A stretch of DNA of 64,000 bases from Protea cynaroides (lineage: Eukaryota > Streptophyta > Magnoliopsida > Proteales > Proteaceae): contig CM053269.1 in NCBI GenBank assembly GCA_028583415.1, positions 57,463,007 through 57,527,006 of the forward strand, in the 5' to 3' direction. The notes under the pieces are model-generated. The model ran no database searches, was not told where the DNA came from, and saw nothing but the letters and a program-made list of their open reading frames with translations. Shown here in pieces: positions 47,201 through 57,707 of this stretch; position 1 is the first letter of the stretch, and each line of letters opens with the position of its first letter. Both the position numbers and the translations under genes were made by a program.

Positions 47201-49209
47201 AAGGAATGTTGTTGCTCGTTCAAGGGCTTCGGAGGAGGTACTAAATGTTTCGTATTGATTCTCCATGTATTTGCCATATTGCAAAAGTAGGTTGCATCTT
47301 GGTTCTGTTCTCACAAAAGGGTCTATTTTCTTTGTTGTTTCCCTTTTCATGGAACAGCAGGAGCACACCTCTCTTAGAGAGCATCTGCACATCTTGTTAA
47401 GAGACAATCAAATTCTAAAGAGAGCAGTTGCAATCCAGCATGAACGTAATTTGGAGCAGGAGGATAAGGCGAGGGAAGTGCAGCAGTTGAAGCATGTAAT
47501 AAGCCAGTACCAAGAACAGTTACAAACTTTGGAGGTTGTTGATTTAAACTTTGCTAAATTTATATTGGTTGCTTGCACCTCCACTGGTTCTTTTCTTCTT
47601 TTGATGGCATGCTACAGTATCATTAAAGCTATTACAAAGATAGTTCTTTTCTTCTTTTGATGGCATGCCACAGTATCATTAAAGCTATTACAAAGATAGT
47701 TCTTTATCTTCTTTTATGGTATGCTAAGTTTCTCCAAGGCTACTCTTGAGGATGTTTTGTTTTCTTATCATTACAGTATTTATAATGCTAATATTTATGT
47801 CCAACCTTGACTAGAGAAAACCTGATCAACCTTGTTCCTCGGGACGACTGCATGTTCCATCATAGCGGCACGACCAAATGGAGGGTGGTCTAGGATCACA
47901 TTCTTATGTCAGAAAACGTGAACAATAACAAAGGCTTTTCCCAACTAAATGGGGTTGGCTACATGGATCTTTACCCTCCAATTAGTTCCATTCAAGGGCA
48001 TAATTGATACAAGGTCTAAGCTATACATGTCTTTCCTCACCACCTCTCCTAGAGTCATTGTACAAACATGAATATAGATACTGATTCTGTATATAATGGA
48101 ATAACTTTTACTAACCTTATGTAATAGAACTACTTTTAGCATTAAAATATATTGCTGCAGAATCATAAGCATGTGCCTAAGGCAAATCATATGGTTTTAG
48201 TGAGAAGCTAAGATTCCCTGGGACAAATTCATATCTGTTGATGGTTTTTTCCTTATTTATTCTGAATTGAGGTGAGGCTGACTATTGCATCATGGGCCAC
48301 GAAGGGTAATTGCGAGTTAGCCGCATGCCTTCTGTCTGTTCCTTCAGCCCTGCACTCGTCCAGCTATTTGTGTTTCTCTTAGAAGTACCAGAAGTACCAG
48401 TTATCCCTATGATGATCCGCAACGTTTTCACCTCTTCCTCCCTCTCTTTTTCCACCCCTTTTATGCTGTCAGTTTTTTTTTCCCCGTAGGTGACAGGTGA
48501 GGCAACAGAATGAAAAGAGATTGCTTGGGTGTAAAGCTGGTAATAGTTGGGGGTGCAACTTGGGATGGGCTGACCCAGGCCTGATCAGATCCTATCCAAC
48601 TTTTTTCTTGCCTGGGTTGGGATATGAACTATAATATTATGTATGATATTTATATGCAAGTAATTTAGTTATACTGTCAAATCATCAATTAATAGGTCCT
48701 TCTGTGTGACACCCGCCCTGTTTTGCAGAGGGACACCGACTCCAAAAGGGGGGGCAGGGATTGGAGGCACAAAATTTGGGGGGGGGGGGTGGTATTATTG
48801 GAAACTTGTAAATAGAGGCCCTTAATTAATATGATCTTATAAGATTCTATGTGGTTGCAGCTCATGTGTAAACCATGAAGTATCTTCTGGAGTTATATTG
48901 TAGCTTAGATTACAATCTGTAGCAGGGCCAACCTGACCCATCCTCATCCTGTTTGGGGGGTGGGAAGGGAACAGATACAAGAGTGGAGACTCGAATTCGA
49001 AACCTTCTCCTAGCCCCTGCTTCAACAAGCAAGGGGCCAACCATCCAATCAACCAGATGTTTGCAGTGTAAAACATATATATTTGATCAGAGGAATTGAT
49101 TAGAATTTTTTTTTTATTGCAGCTGAATAATTATACATTGAAGCTTCATCTGCAAAGGGCACAGGAGAGTAGCTCTATTCCGGGGCATTTTCACCCCGAT
49201 GTATTTTAG
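44278..49209 (+). CDS. CUE-domain protein (At5g32440-like), 5 exons
   Basis: Predicted 273 residues, similar to the small plant 'ubiquitin system component CUE' family; its cellular role is not well defined. Exons: 44278-44466, 46750-46897, 47017-47237, 47358-47534, 49123-49209, with GT-AG junctions that keep frame. The start is the ATG at 44278 (MSAGVCGKRLGFEEIF). The CUE domain, about residues 50-90, shows the ubiquitin-contacting MFP motif (LLRMFPGMDREL) and the second helix DDAIESL. A long coiled coil follows (about 140-245), and the protein ends SIPGHFHPDVF, a tail conserved in the family. Exon 4 has a CAGCAG double acceptor that could add or drop one Gln. Intron 1 contains an Au-type SINE. 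Confidence 0.92.
46281..46452 (-). mobile_element. Au-like SINE in intron 1 of the CUE gene
   Basis: On the plus strand it runs from GGGCAAACCCAATGCATGAG through GAGGCTGTTTCCCGATTCAA to CAACCTTACCGTTGTG. Read on the minus strand this has the Au SINE order: tRNA-like head with box B, GGAAACAGCCTCT-like middle, and GGGAGC...GCACCGGG-like tail. Degenerate, with a short GGAGCAACCCAATGGAGCAA internal duplication. Confidence 0.7.
47587..47698. repeat. 56-bp tandem duplication in intron 4 of the CUE gene
   Basis: Two near-identical 56-bp units starting GTTCTTTTCTTC (47587 and 47643), differing at about one base. Confidence 0.88.
47935..48065. repeat. Probable SINE fragment
   Basis: CCCAACTAAATGGGGTTGGC, then TACATGGAT, then a TCTTTCCTCACCACCTCTCC-like stretch. 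This is a widespread plant repeat found at SINE or LINE 3' ends. The boundaries and orientation are uncertain. Confidence 0.4.
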
Positions 49210-50349
49210 GGAAAATTTGTCTTCCTTCCTCATACCTTGTTGTTCAGTTTGTATTTTCTTATTTGTTTCACGATACTCCCAGTAGGTATGAACCAGCGTG
49301 AAAGTCAAGGTCCATGAATTGTTTGGAGTCTGACTGAAAAAAAAAATTGTCAGAGTCGATTCTGCTAACCAGCTCTATAATCAAACCGTATACATCTGGT
49401 GTAGCTGTTTCAGGTTCTACTTAATTGGCAATCATCGCATAAGCTTCAGGCTTCTCCGTGAAGTTGCTTGCTTTTCACTAAAAGATTACCTGTTTTGATT
49501 TGCAATGATCTTGTATTACAGCTTGTTGACACAGTTTATTATGTAAATCTGGTTGAGAAAAGAGGGGTCTACTTGACCTGTAATAGTTTACTTTGTATTT
49601 GCTTACTTGATGAAAGGAAAATGGTTTTGAGATGAATGTATACCTTATAGTTATCTCCAATTGTGTACTGGCTCATCAACTAATGTGGTTTTGCTGTCGT
49701 AGGATGATTTCTTTAAATTTTTTATTTATTTTTCTTGTTTTTTAATTGAAATGAAGGTTCATGGTTTTGATTGGAAGAAAATGTTAAAATGTAAGGAGTT
49801 AAGGGGGGGGGGTGGTAGAAAGGAAAAAGAGAAAGAACTTCAGTTCATCTTCCAGAAGCTATTTGAAGCTTAATCACAGTGAGGGGTTTTTTAACCTTCA
49901 ATCCTTCCATGCCTTCCTTTTTCCTCCCCTTTTTTAGGAAATTTTTTTCAGTGGCCCTCCTTGTTTTTCCTTGCACTTTTTTGAACAAAATAAAATGTCA
50001 TCCTTAGGATGACCTTGATCTCATAGTTCCTATGAGGAGGAGATGGATTTGCAAAGGGTGAAGCTTGATCAGCTTCTCCGAGATCCCAGATGAGGGAACC
50101 TTTATGCTAAACCCATCTTTGGTTCTCTTTACCAAATTCCTCTCTATTGACTTGAAGATGGTAGGTTAAAAATAAAAACTGGTACATGACATTGCTGACT
50201 GCAGCCTTTTCATTCAATGTCATTGAATCCAGGAGTGTTCCACAGGTCATTGAAAGGGGAGGCATGTTACAGATGTGAAGTGACAATCGGCTGAAAAGAT
50301 CAGTGTCTTGTGCCGAGTAAGAGGGGCTTGTAATAGGTACTAGATTTCT
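49210..50349. other. Downstream of the CUE gene: 3' UTR and intergenic
   Basis: The 3' UTR probably extends a few hundred bases past the stop. No other gene recognised. Confidence 0.5.
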
Positions 50350-50470
50350 GTCTAATCACCCTTGATGTAATGTGGGATCTACCTAGCTCTAGAGTGTGGG
50401 ACCCATTAAATATGGATGGTGATGGAATCCCAAAAAGAATACAAGTATATGCAGATGAACTATTTTCAAA
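50350..50470. mobile_element. MITE M2 fragment
   Basis: CTCTAGAGTGTGGGACCCAT and GATGGTGATGGAATCCCAA match 8931-8998, in the same orientation as 8850-9006. Confidence 0.6.
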
Positions 50471-51840
50471 CAAATATGTGATCACCTTTCTTATAATAAC
50501 TCAAGGTTACGTCTAATTATTTCTAATAAGGCGCTTACTTCTTTGCCCTTAAAATCATATTATATATTCACTTGGATTGGACAGATGTGTAAATTCACAT
50601 CAAAGTAACTTCTTCATTCAAAAGATTACACCAAAGACTAGATTGGATACAACATTTTATTTCCAAAATTATCCTCCATTATGTTTCAAATTTTCCACCC
50701 TTCTCGTATCACAAAATTTGGCCGGCAGTTTCCATGTAATGCCCGCTTTCCACGAACCGAAGGGTGACGTTGCAGAACCTCTCTACCATCACTGCAGTTC
50801 TCAACTGCGTTCTGACAGTCATAAGTGATAAATCCAGTTCCTTAATTCGGCAGAATGCTTCTATGAAATCAGTAGCAGGAAATGAGTTGTTATATGCAAA
50901 TGTGACAATCTCAGTGCAGTTCAGCCCTCCCAGATTCCTCTACTTTGTTAGTCCAGTTCTTCGATCAGAGATAACTCCAACCGATTTCAATTCAGTACTC
51001 ACTTGCCCATGACACTCTTATCTGAAACACCCTGATCACAGAAACAATAGAAATGGAAAAGCTGATAAGTCCTCGCATCCAATTATTCAATTTAAATGGT
51101 TGATTTCCTGAAAGGCTGATTGTGAGAACATGAATGAGATCATGTCAATCAGCCAATCTAATTCATTCACACAAGGTTTCAATCTAAATGATAATAAAGA
51201 GATGATATCAACAATTATGCTTTCATTGCCATTGTTATAGAGTTCATAATCTTACCTTCTTTTTATTATTTTTTTTTATTTGTTAGTGTTTCTCTCATGT
51301 GTTTAATAATAATGCCCTTTTAAAATTTTCAATTTATAATAAAATGACGATCATGCCTCATGTAGTGTTATAATATTCAATCCATCATATAATGCAATAT
51401 CTTCTCTAGAACAGAGATGAGATTAAGAAACGACAATGATGGAATATAACAAGATAAGGGGATAAATAATGACTTGAAGTCACAGTTCCAATGATTCTGA
51501 CCCCAAGATTGGTAGCAGATGTGCATGGCTACAAAGGCATGATTCATGAGATCATCTGAGGTGGAGCATGGGTGGATCATGCCTTTGTCATTTGTTTCCT
51601 AGAAGAGATTGGATTAAGAAAGAATAATAATAGAATTAAATAAGATAATGAAGTAGAGTGCAAACCATTTATCTTATTTATTTCTATCATTATTCTTCTG
51701 TTCTAGAAAACAAACTATATATAGAGGCATGATTCATGTGATCATCAAAGGTGGAATATGGGCAACCCCTCCATTGTATCAAGTTCCACCATTGTTCTTT
51801 ATTAATCCCATATTTGTTTAGAAAATGAAAAGTGTTGGTT
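50471..51840. other. Intergenic, possible gene relic
   Basis: A minus-strand stretch at about 50760-51000 reads as GLNCTEIVTFAYNN...FCRIKELDL with one internal stop. It could be a decayed exon, but I cannot name its family. The rest is AT-rich without recognised content. Confidence 0.3.
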
Positions 51841-52006
51841 GGATCCAAGCCCTCCATCTGAGCTGATAAGGTGAGCTGACAGAGGGTGTCGGCTTATGCA
51901 CCAGCTCCGATGGAGGGTTCGGATCTAGTCGACACCCACGTGTCGAGCGTTGGCTGGTGAGAGCCGACTCTCCTCCCGAACCCTTGGGAGGAGAGGATTT
52001 GGATCC
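51841..52006. mobile_element. M1 MITE lacking its left hairpin
   Basis: The right end CTCCTCCCGAACCCTTGGGA followed by GGATTTGGATCC and the central palindrome are present. The left hairpin is missing. No target duplication resolved. Confidence 0.78.
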
Positions 52007-52694
52007 CAATGAAGGAGGGGTAGGGAAGATGGAACGAATCACGGAGACGATAGGGTGTCTCTGCTCCTAGCGCTTCCACTCCACTCCCAACAAAGACAGT
52101 TCCCATGAAGCAACTGATCACGTCCAGTATGAACAATCTTTTGGTACAATTCAAAGATTCGAAAAAAATTATCAACTTGGTCATACATATCATTTAAAGA
52201 ATCCCGAAAGATCTTAGACGTCTTTCAATAATCATATATTTTATAAATTTGTGATTTCATAGGGTTAAAAGCTCAAGACATCACCATATTGTCATTGGTT
52301 TCCCGACGAGTGAATTTGGTATCTGTAGGTGTTAAGGCTTGGAATCTGACTCTGATACCATATTAACATACAGTCATACAGATAAGGAAAGAAACAGAAT
52401 ATTTATGTATTTCGAACTTTTGTCACAGAACGTATTCCACAGTGAGAATGATAATAAACGGAAACAAACAACTCACTCAAATTACACACCAATCAAGTAA
52501 TCAAATTATCCACTTTGCATCAATCAGACCAATCAATTTTTGTTTTATAAAAGACCTGACTAGAATCAAATTCAATTACACCAACCAACTTTACTTTTAT
52601 AGAAGATCTGATCTTACTCAATCCAACTTGATCCTTATCCAACTATCAGATTACAAATACATTTCATGGAACGATTTACGTCTTAGTTTAATTG
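52007..52694. other. Intergenic
   Basis: AT-rich; no coding sequence or repeat recognised. Confidence 0.5.
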
Positions 52695-52843
52695 GTATAG
52701 AAATCCTCTCCTGCGCACCTGCCAGTTGTCAAGGGTTGAATGTCAGTCGACCCACCTAATGATGTATTGGTAGGCGGGCTGATTGATCTCCAACCATTGG
52801 ATCAGCCACAAGACCCTTTTGCTGCAGAAGAGGATTTGGATTC
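52695..52843. mobile_element. Short MITE related to M1
   Basis: 149 bp, ends GTATAGAAATCC and GGATTTGGATTC, target duplication GTTTAATTG (52686-52694, 52844-52852). The termini match M1 but the interior is different and shorter. Confidence 0.85.
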
Positions 52844-52986
52844 GTTTAATTGAGAGATTTTAAATTTCGACATAAATAAAAAACAAGTATGATTACAGAA
52901 CAATTACAAGATTTCGAGTCCAACGAAGTACCAGGTGAGACAGGTGAGACGAAGAGGCTAGTCAAAGGAACTGGCTGGATAGCTGG

Positions 52987-53125
52987 GATAGAAATCCTCT
53001 CCTGCGGATTGCCAAGAGCTGGATTTCAGCCTGTCCACATATCGATGTATGATATCCGCCCCTATTGATCTCCAGCCTTTGAATCAATCGCAATTTCCTC
53101 CGGCCGCATGAGAGGATTTGGGTCC
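52987..53125. mobile_element. Short MITE related to M1, near the OXP1 promoter
   Basis: 139 bp, starting GATAGAAATCC and ending GGATTTGGGTCC. Perfect 10-bp target duplication GGATAGCTGG (52977-52986, 53126-53135). It lies about 200 bp upstream of the putative OXP1 TATA box. Confidence 0.9.
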
Positions 53126-53313
53126 GGATAGCTGGAGACTGCGATGCGCACACAGACGTAGACGTAGAGAAGAATCCCCTCAGCATTTGGGCCTTGACAC
53201 CATTTTGATTCTGTTCGTTGGCTCTGAGCTCTAAAGCTCAAAGCCCTAGTCATAGAAACGCAGACAAAACCGCTCTAGCGTTTTGGCCTCTTTCAGAAAT
53301 TAAACCATATATC

Positions 53314-53332
53314 CTATATAAATTCCCGCGAA
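53314..53332 (+). promoter_or_regulatory. Putative TATA box overlapped by an E2F-like site (OXP1)
   Basis: CTATATAAAT (53314-53323) is followed at once by TTCCCGCGAA (53323-53332), close to the palindromic E2F consensus. The coding start is 570 bp downstream across a 5' UTR intron, so the position suits a core promoter. Inferred only from motifs. Confidence 0.45.
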
Positions 53333-53658
53333 TGATGAGGTGAATCGATTTAGAACCTCGATCTGAGAATAATTTCGTCACCGTTCGATCAAGTGAACCT
53401 GTCATAAAATCACAGGGCTGTGATTGTTATCCAGTGTCTGGTTCCACTTAGAAGTTCACGCATTTCCTAGTAATACTCCTGAAGAGAGGGAGAGTCATCT
53501 CTGAGCTTTCCGAACAGCGTCTTCCTTCCATTTCCCCTTATCAGCTCTTTACTATCTGCAATTCTGCATGTAGAGAACCAGGAAGTTCAAGTGGGAGTTT
53601 GCTCGAAAGGATCGTGAGGAAGTTCATTCTGTAAAATCATAACTTTATAAATTCAACG

Positions 53659-53684
53659 ATGGTGACGCCCATTCTTCAATCAAG
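53659..53684 (+). other. 5' UTR exon end of OXP1 with upstream ATG
   Basis: The non-coding first exon ends AATCAAG|GTAAGT at 53684. It contains ATGGTGACG at 53659. If spliced to the acceptor just before TAAGGACTAG (about 53888), this gives an upstream frame of about 11 codons ending at TAG before the main ATG. The acceptor choice is uncertain because the CAGTAAGGACTAGAAGAAAT segment is present twice (about 53854 and 53886). Confidence 0.5.
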
Positions 53685-53903
53685 GTAAGTGTTTCAGGCA
53701 CCCAAATTGGTTCTTTTTCTTTCTTTTCCCTGTAAATTCTCAGTTCTGTTCGATGGCTGTATTCTTTGCTTAATTTTTAATTCTAGGGGTTGACCCAAAT
53801 TTTTTTTATATTGGTTGATTACTAACTCGTAAAAACATAAACTGATCAGTGATCAGTAAGGACTAGAAGAAATCTGAACAGTGAACAGTAAGGACTAGAA
53901 GAA

Positions 53904-56900
53904 ATGGGGAGTATTAAGGAAGAGAAGTTGAGGTTCTGTATCGATCGAGGCGGCACATTTACAGACGTTTATGCAGAAATTCCTGGTCGATTGGATTGCC
54001 AAGTGATGAAGCTCCTATCTGTCGACCCCGCCAACTACGACGATGCTCCGATCGAAGGGATACGCAGAATTCTGGAAGAGTATACGGGGGAGATGATTCC
54101 TAGGTCTTCTAAGATTCCAACTAATAAGATAGATTGGATTCGGATGGGCACCACCGTCGCTACCAATGCCCTTTTGGAGAGGAAAGGGGAGAGGATCGCT
54201 CTGTGCGTGACTCGCGGCTTCAGGGATCTCCTTCAGATTGGAAACCAAGCTCGCCCTCACATTTTCGACCTTACCGTCACTAAGCCTTCCAATCTTTACG
54301 AGGAGGTCATAGAGGTCGATGAGAGGATCGAGCTTGTTCTGGACAAGGAAGAGCAAGGCTCAGATTCTTCGATTGAGGGGATATCGGGAGAGCTAATTAG
54401 GATCACGAAGCCGCTAGATGAAGAAGCTCTGAGGCCTTCACTGAAAGCTTTGCTGGATAAAGGAATAAGCTGCTTAGCTGTCGTGTTGATGCACTCTTAC
54501 ACGTACCCTCAGCACGAAATCTTGGTGGAGCAATTAGCTTTGAGCCTGGGTTTCAAACATGTTTCTCTGTCTTCGGCATTGTCTCCCATGGTACGTGCAG
54601 TGCCAAGGGGATTGACAGCTAGTGTGGATGCCTACCTCACTCCGGTCATCAAAGAATACTTATCTGGGTTCATATCGAGATTCGATGAAGGGCTGGGGAA
54701 GGTGAATGTTCTGTTTATGCAGTCGGATGGAGGGCTTGCACCAGAAAGTAGATTTTCTGGCCACAAAGCTGTCCTGTCGGGCCCTGCTGGTGGGGTTGTG
54801 GGTTACTCACAGACTCTTTTTGGGCTTGAGACAACGAAGCCACTCATTGGATTTGATATGGGTGGCACATCCACAGATGTAAGCCGTTACGCTGGTAGCT
54901 ATGAGCAAGTACTGGAGACCCAGATTGCAGGGGCCATAATTCAAGCTCCTCAGCTTGACATAAACACTGTTGCTGCTGGTGGTGGGTCCAAGCTGAAGTT
55001 CCAGTTTGGAGCTTTCAGGGTGGGACCTGAATCAGTTGGGGCACACCCTGGTCCTGTTTGTTACAGGAAAGGTGGAGAATTGGCAGTCACAGATGCTAAT
55101 CTGATTCTAGGAACCGTTATTCCTGATTACTTCCCATCAATCTTTGGGCCTAACGAGGATCAGCCATTGGATGTAAAAACTACCAGAGATGAATTCGATA
55201 AGCTTGCAAAGAGGATCAATTCCTACAGAAAAGGTCAGGATCCATCGGCCAAAGACATGACAGTGGAAGAGATTGCTCTTGGATTTGTAAATGTGGCCAA
55301 TGAAACAATGTGTCGACCGATAAGGCAATTAACAGAGATGAAGGGCCATGAGACTAGGAATCATGCTCTTGCTTGCTTTGGAGGTGCTGGGCCACAACAT
55401 GCATGTGCTATTGCTAGGTCTCTGGGTATGAATGAAGTGTTGATCCACAGGTTCTGTGGGATCTTGAGTGCTTATGGGATGGGGTTGGCCGATGTTATTG
55501 AAGAGTCACAAGAGCCTTACTCTGCTGTTTATGGTCATGAGTCTGTGCTGGAGGCCTCACGTAGAGAATCCATTCTGATGGAGCAAGTAAAGCAAAAATT
55601 GAAAGACCAAGGCTTCAGCGATGAAAACGTTACAACAGAGACATATCTCAACTTGAGATATGAGGGTACAGATACAGCTATCATGGTGAAGAAATCAAAG
55701 ACTGAAGATGGTTTGGAAAGTGACTATGCCGTTGAATTTGTTAAGATGTTTCAGAAAGAGTATGGTTTTAAACTGCAGAACCGGAATATCCTTATCAATG
55801 ATGTTAGAGTTCGTGGCATTGGAGTCACTAATATTTTGAATCCTCGGGAACTAGAACCTGTTTCTGGTACCCCTCAGGTTGAAGGTCGCTATAAGGTCTA
55901 TTTTGGAAATGGGTGGCACGAGACACCATTATTTAAGCTTGAGAACTTGGGTTACGGGAATGTCCTACCTGGCCCAGCAATCATCATGAATGGTAATAGC
56001 ACTGTTATTGTAGAACCTGAGTGTAAAGCGATTATTACCAAATACGGCAACATCAAAATTGAGATCTATTCGGTGTCAACTACTGCAAAAATAAACGAAA
56101 AGGTAGCGAATGTGGTGCAGCTTTCAATTTTCAACCACAGGTTTATGGGCATTGCAGAACAGATGGGGCGAACTTTGCAGAGAACGTCCATCTCAACAAA
56201 CATCAAGGAGAGGCTTGATTTCTCTTGTGCTCTGTTTGGTCCTGATGGTGGACTGGTTGCTAATGCCCCTCACGTCCCTGTCCACTTGGGTGCCATGTCC
56301 AGCACTGTCCGGTGGCAGCTCAAGTTCTGGGGTGACAATTTGAATGAAGGAGATGTTTTGGTCACGAATCATCCTAGTGCAGGAGGTAGCCATCTTCCCG
56401 ATATTACTGTTATAACCCCTGTTTTCAATAACAGGAATCTGGTATTTTTTGTGGCTAGTCGAGGACATCATGCAGAGATTGGTGGTATCACACCTGGGAG
56501 TATGCCGCCTTTTTCAAGGTTCATATGGGAAGAAGGAGCTGCTATAAAAGCATTCAAGCTCGTAGAAAAGGGAATCTTTCAAGAAGAAGGAATTGTCAAA
56601 CTACTTCAGTTCCCCTGTTCTGATGATGAATCAGACCATAAGATCCCAGGAACGCGCAGGCTTCCGGATAATTTGTCTGATCTTCGAGCACAAGTGGCTG
56701 CAAATCAGAGAGGGATATCTCTCATTAAAGAGCTTATTGAGCAGTATGGTTTAGAAACAGTTCAGGCTTACATGACCCATGTACAGTCTAATGCTGAAGA
56801 AGCTGTGAGAGAAATGCTCAAATCAGTCTCCGCTAGAGTAGCAGGTTCCTCGGCTGACTTTGGAGAGAAAGATTCTGTGACAATTGAAGAAGAAGATTAT

Positions 56901-57707
56901 ATGGATGATGGATCTGTCATACACCTAAAGCTTACTATCAATACCGAGAAGGGTGAAGCTTTGTTTGATTTCAATGGGACCAGTCCAGAAGTGTATGGGA
57001 ATTGGAATGCACCAGAAGCAGTTACAGCTGCAGCTATCATATACTGTCTCCGCTGTTTGGTTGATGTTGATATTCCTCTGAATCAAGGTTGTCTGGCCCC
57101 GGTTAAAATTTACATTCCCAAGGGTTCTTTCCTTTCTCCGAGTGATAAAGCTGCTGTAGTGGGAGGTAATGTTCTTACATCCCAGAGAATTACTGATGTA
57201 GTATTTACTGCCTTTCAGGCCTGTGCATGTTCCCAGGGTTGTATGAATAACCTTACTTTTGGGGATAATAGTTTTGGATATTATGAAACAATTGGAGGTG
57301 GCAGTGGAGCAGGTCCTACTTGGGACGGCACCAGTGGTGTCCAGTGCCATATGACCAACACTCGTATGACTGATCCGGAGATCTTTGAGCAGCGATACCC
57401 TGTTTTCTTGCATAAATTTGGGTTACGAGAGAACACTGGAGGTGATGGCCTTCATAAAGGGGGAGATGGACTTGTGAGGGAGATCGAGTTCCGGCGTCCT
57501 GTGACTGTGAGTGTGCTTTCAGAAAGGCGTGTTCATGCACCAAGAGGATTGAAGGGTGGCAAAGATGGGGCTCACGGTGTTAACTACCTGATTACAAAAG
57601 ATAAGCGGCAAGTTTACCTTGGAGGTAAGAACACAATTGAGGTGCAGGCCGGGGAAATTCTTCAGATTTTAACCCCGGGTGGTGGAGGATGGGGTTCTCC
57701 TCTTTGA
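53904..57707 (+). CDS. OXP1: 5-oxoprolinase (ATP-hydrolysing)
   Basis: 1267 residues, full length for the eukaryotic enzyme, which cleaves 5-oxo-L-proline to glutamate with ATP in the cytosol as part of glutathione turnover (Arabidopsis OXP1, At5g37830). The coding region has no intron. The start MGSIKEEKLRFCIDRGGTFT fits family N termini. The hydantoinase A N-terminal part carries RGGTFTD (15-21) and GTTVATNALLERKG (82-95). The hydantoinase A core has LSGPAGGVVGY (about 291) and the second phosphate-binding motif DMGGTSTD (about 318). The hydantoinase B domain starts near 737 (VQLSIFNHRFMGIAEQMGRT) and includes GGGSGAGPTWDG (about 1131) and the C-terminal GGGGWGSP. No lesions seen. A 5' UTR intron (53685 to about 53887) is likely. 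Confidence 0.97.
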   Translation: MGSIKEEKLRFCIDRGGTFTDVYAEIPGRLDCQVMKLLSVDPANYDDAPIEGIRRILEEYTGEMIPRSSKIPTNKIDWIRMGTTVATNALLERKGERIALCVTRGFRDLLQIGNQARPHIFDLTVTKPSNLYEEVIEVDERIELVLDKEEQGSDSSIEGISGELIRITKPLDEEALRPSLKALLDKGISCLAVVLMHSYTYPQHEILVEQLALSLGFKHVSLSSALSPMVRAVPRGLTASVDAYLTPVIKEYLSGFISRFDEGLGKVNVLFMQSDGGLAPESRFSGHKAVLSGPAGGVVGYSQTLFGLETTKPLIGFDMGGTSTDVSRYAGSYEQVLETQIAGAIIQAPQLDINTVAAGGGSKLKFQFGAFRVGPESVGAHPGPVCYRKGGELAVTDANLILGTVIPDYFPSIFGPNEDQPLDVKTTRDEFDKLAKRINSYRKGQDPSAKDMTVEEIALGFVNVANETMCRPIRQLTEMKGHETRNHALACFGGAGPQHACAIARSLGMNEVLIHRFCGILSAYGMGLADVIEESQEPYSAVYGHESVLEASRRESILMEQVKQKLKDQGFSDENVTTETYLNLRYEGTDTAIMVKKSKTEDGLESDYAVEFVKMFQKEYGFKLQNRNILINDVRVRGIGVTNILNPRELEPVSGTPQVEGRYKVYFGNGWHETPLFKLENLGYGNVLPGPAIIMNGNSTVIVEPECKAIITKYGNIKIEIYSVSTTAKINEKVANVVQLSIFNHRFMGIAEQMGRTLQRTSISTNIKERLDFSCALFGPDGGLVANAPHVPVHLGAMSSTVRWQLKFWGDNLNEGDVLVTNHPSAGGSHLPDITVITPVFNNRNLVFFVASRGHHAEIGGITPGSMPPFSRFIWEEGAAIKAFKLVEKGIFQEEGIVKLLQFPCSDDESDHKIPGTRRLPDNLSDLRAQVAANQRGISLIKELIEQYGLETVQAYMTHVQSNAEEAVREMLKSVSARVAGSSADFGEKDSVTIEEEDYMDDGSVIHLKLTINTEKGEALFDFNGTSPEVYGNWNAPEAVTAAAIIYCLRCLVDVDIPLNQGCLAPVKIYIPKGSFLSPSDKAAVVGGNVLTSQRITDVVFTAFQACACSQGCMNNLTFGDNSFGYYETIGGGSGAGPTWDGTSGVQCHMTNTRMTDPEIFEQRYPVFLHKFGLRENTGGDGLHKGGDGLVREIEFRRPVTVSVLSERRVHAPRGLKGGKDGAHGVNYLITKDKRQVYLGGKNTIEVQAGEILQILTPGGGGWGSPL

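Noticed and set aside
50577..51012. Plus-strand open frames of 82-83 codons
   Set aside because: No known domain; a minus-strand reading looks slightly more protein-like but has a stop, so I list it only as a possible relic.
5061..53125. Recurrent palindromic units considered as a CRISPR-like or regulatory array
   Set aside because: Spacing is irregular, each unit has its own target duplication, and the genome is a plant; they are transposons.
56925..57413. 162-codon minus-strand open frame
   Set aside because: Antisense shadow of the 5-oxoprolinase gene.
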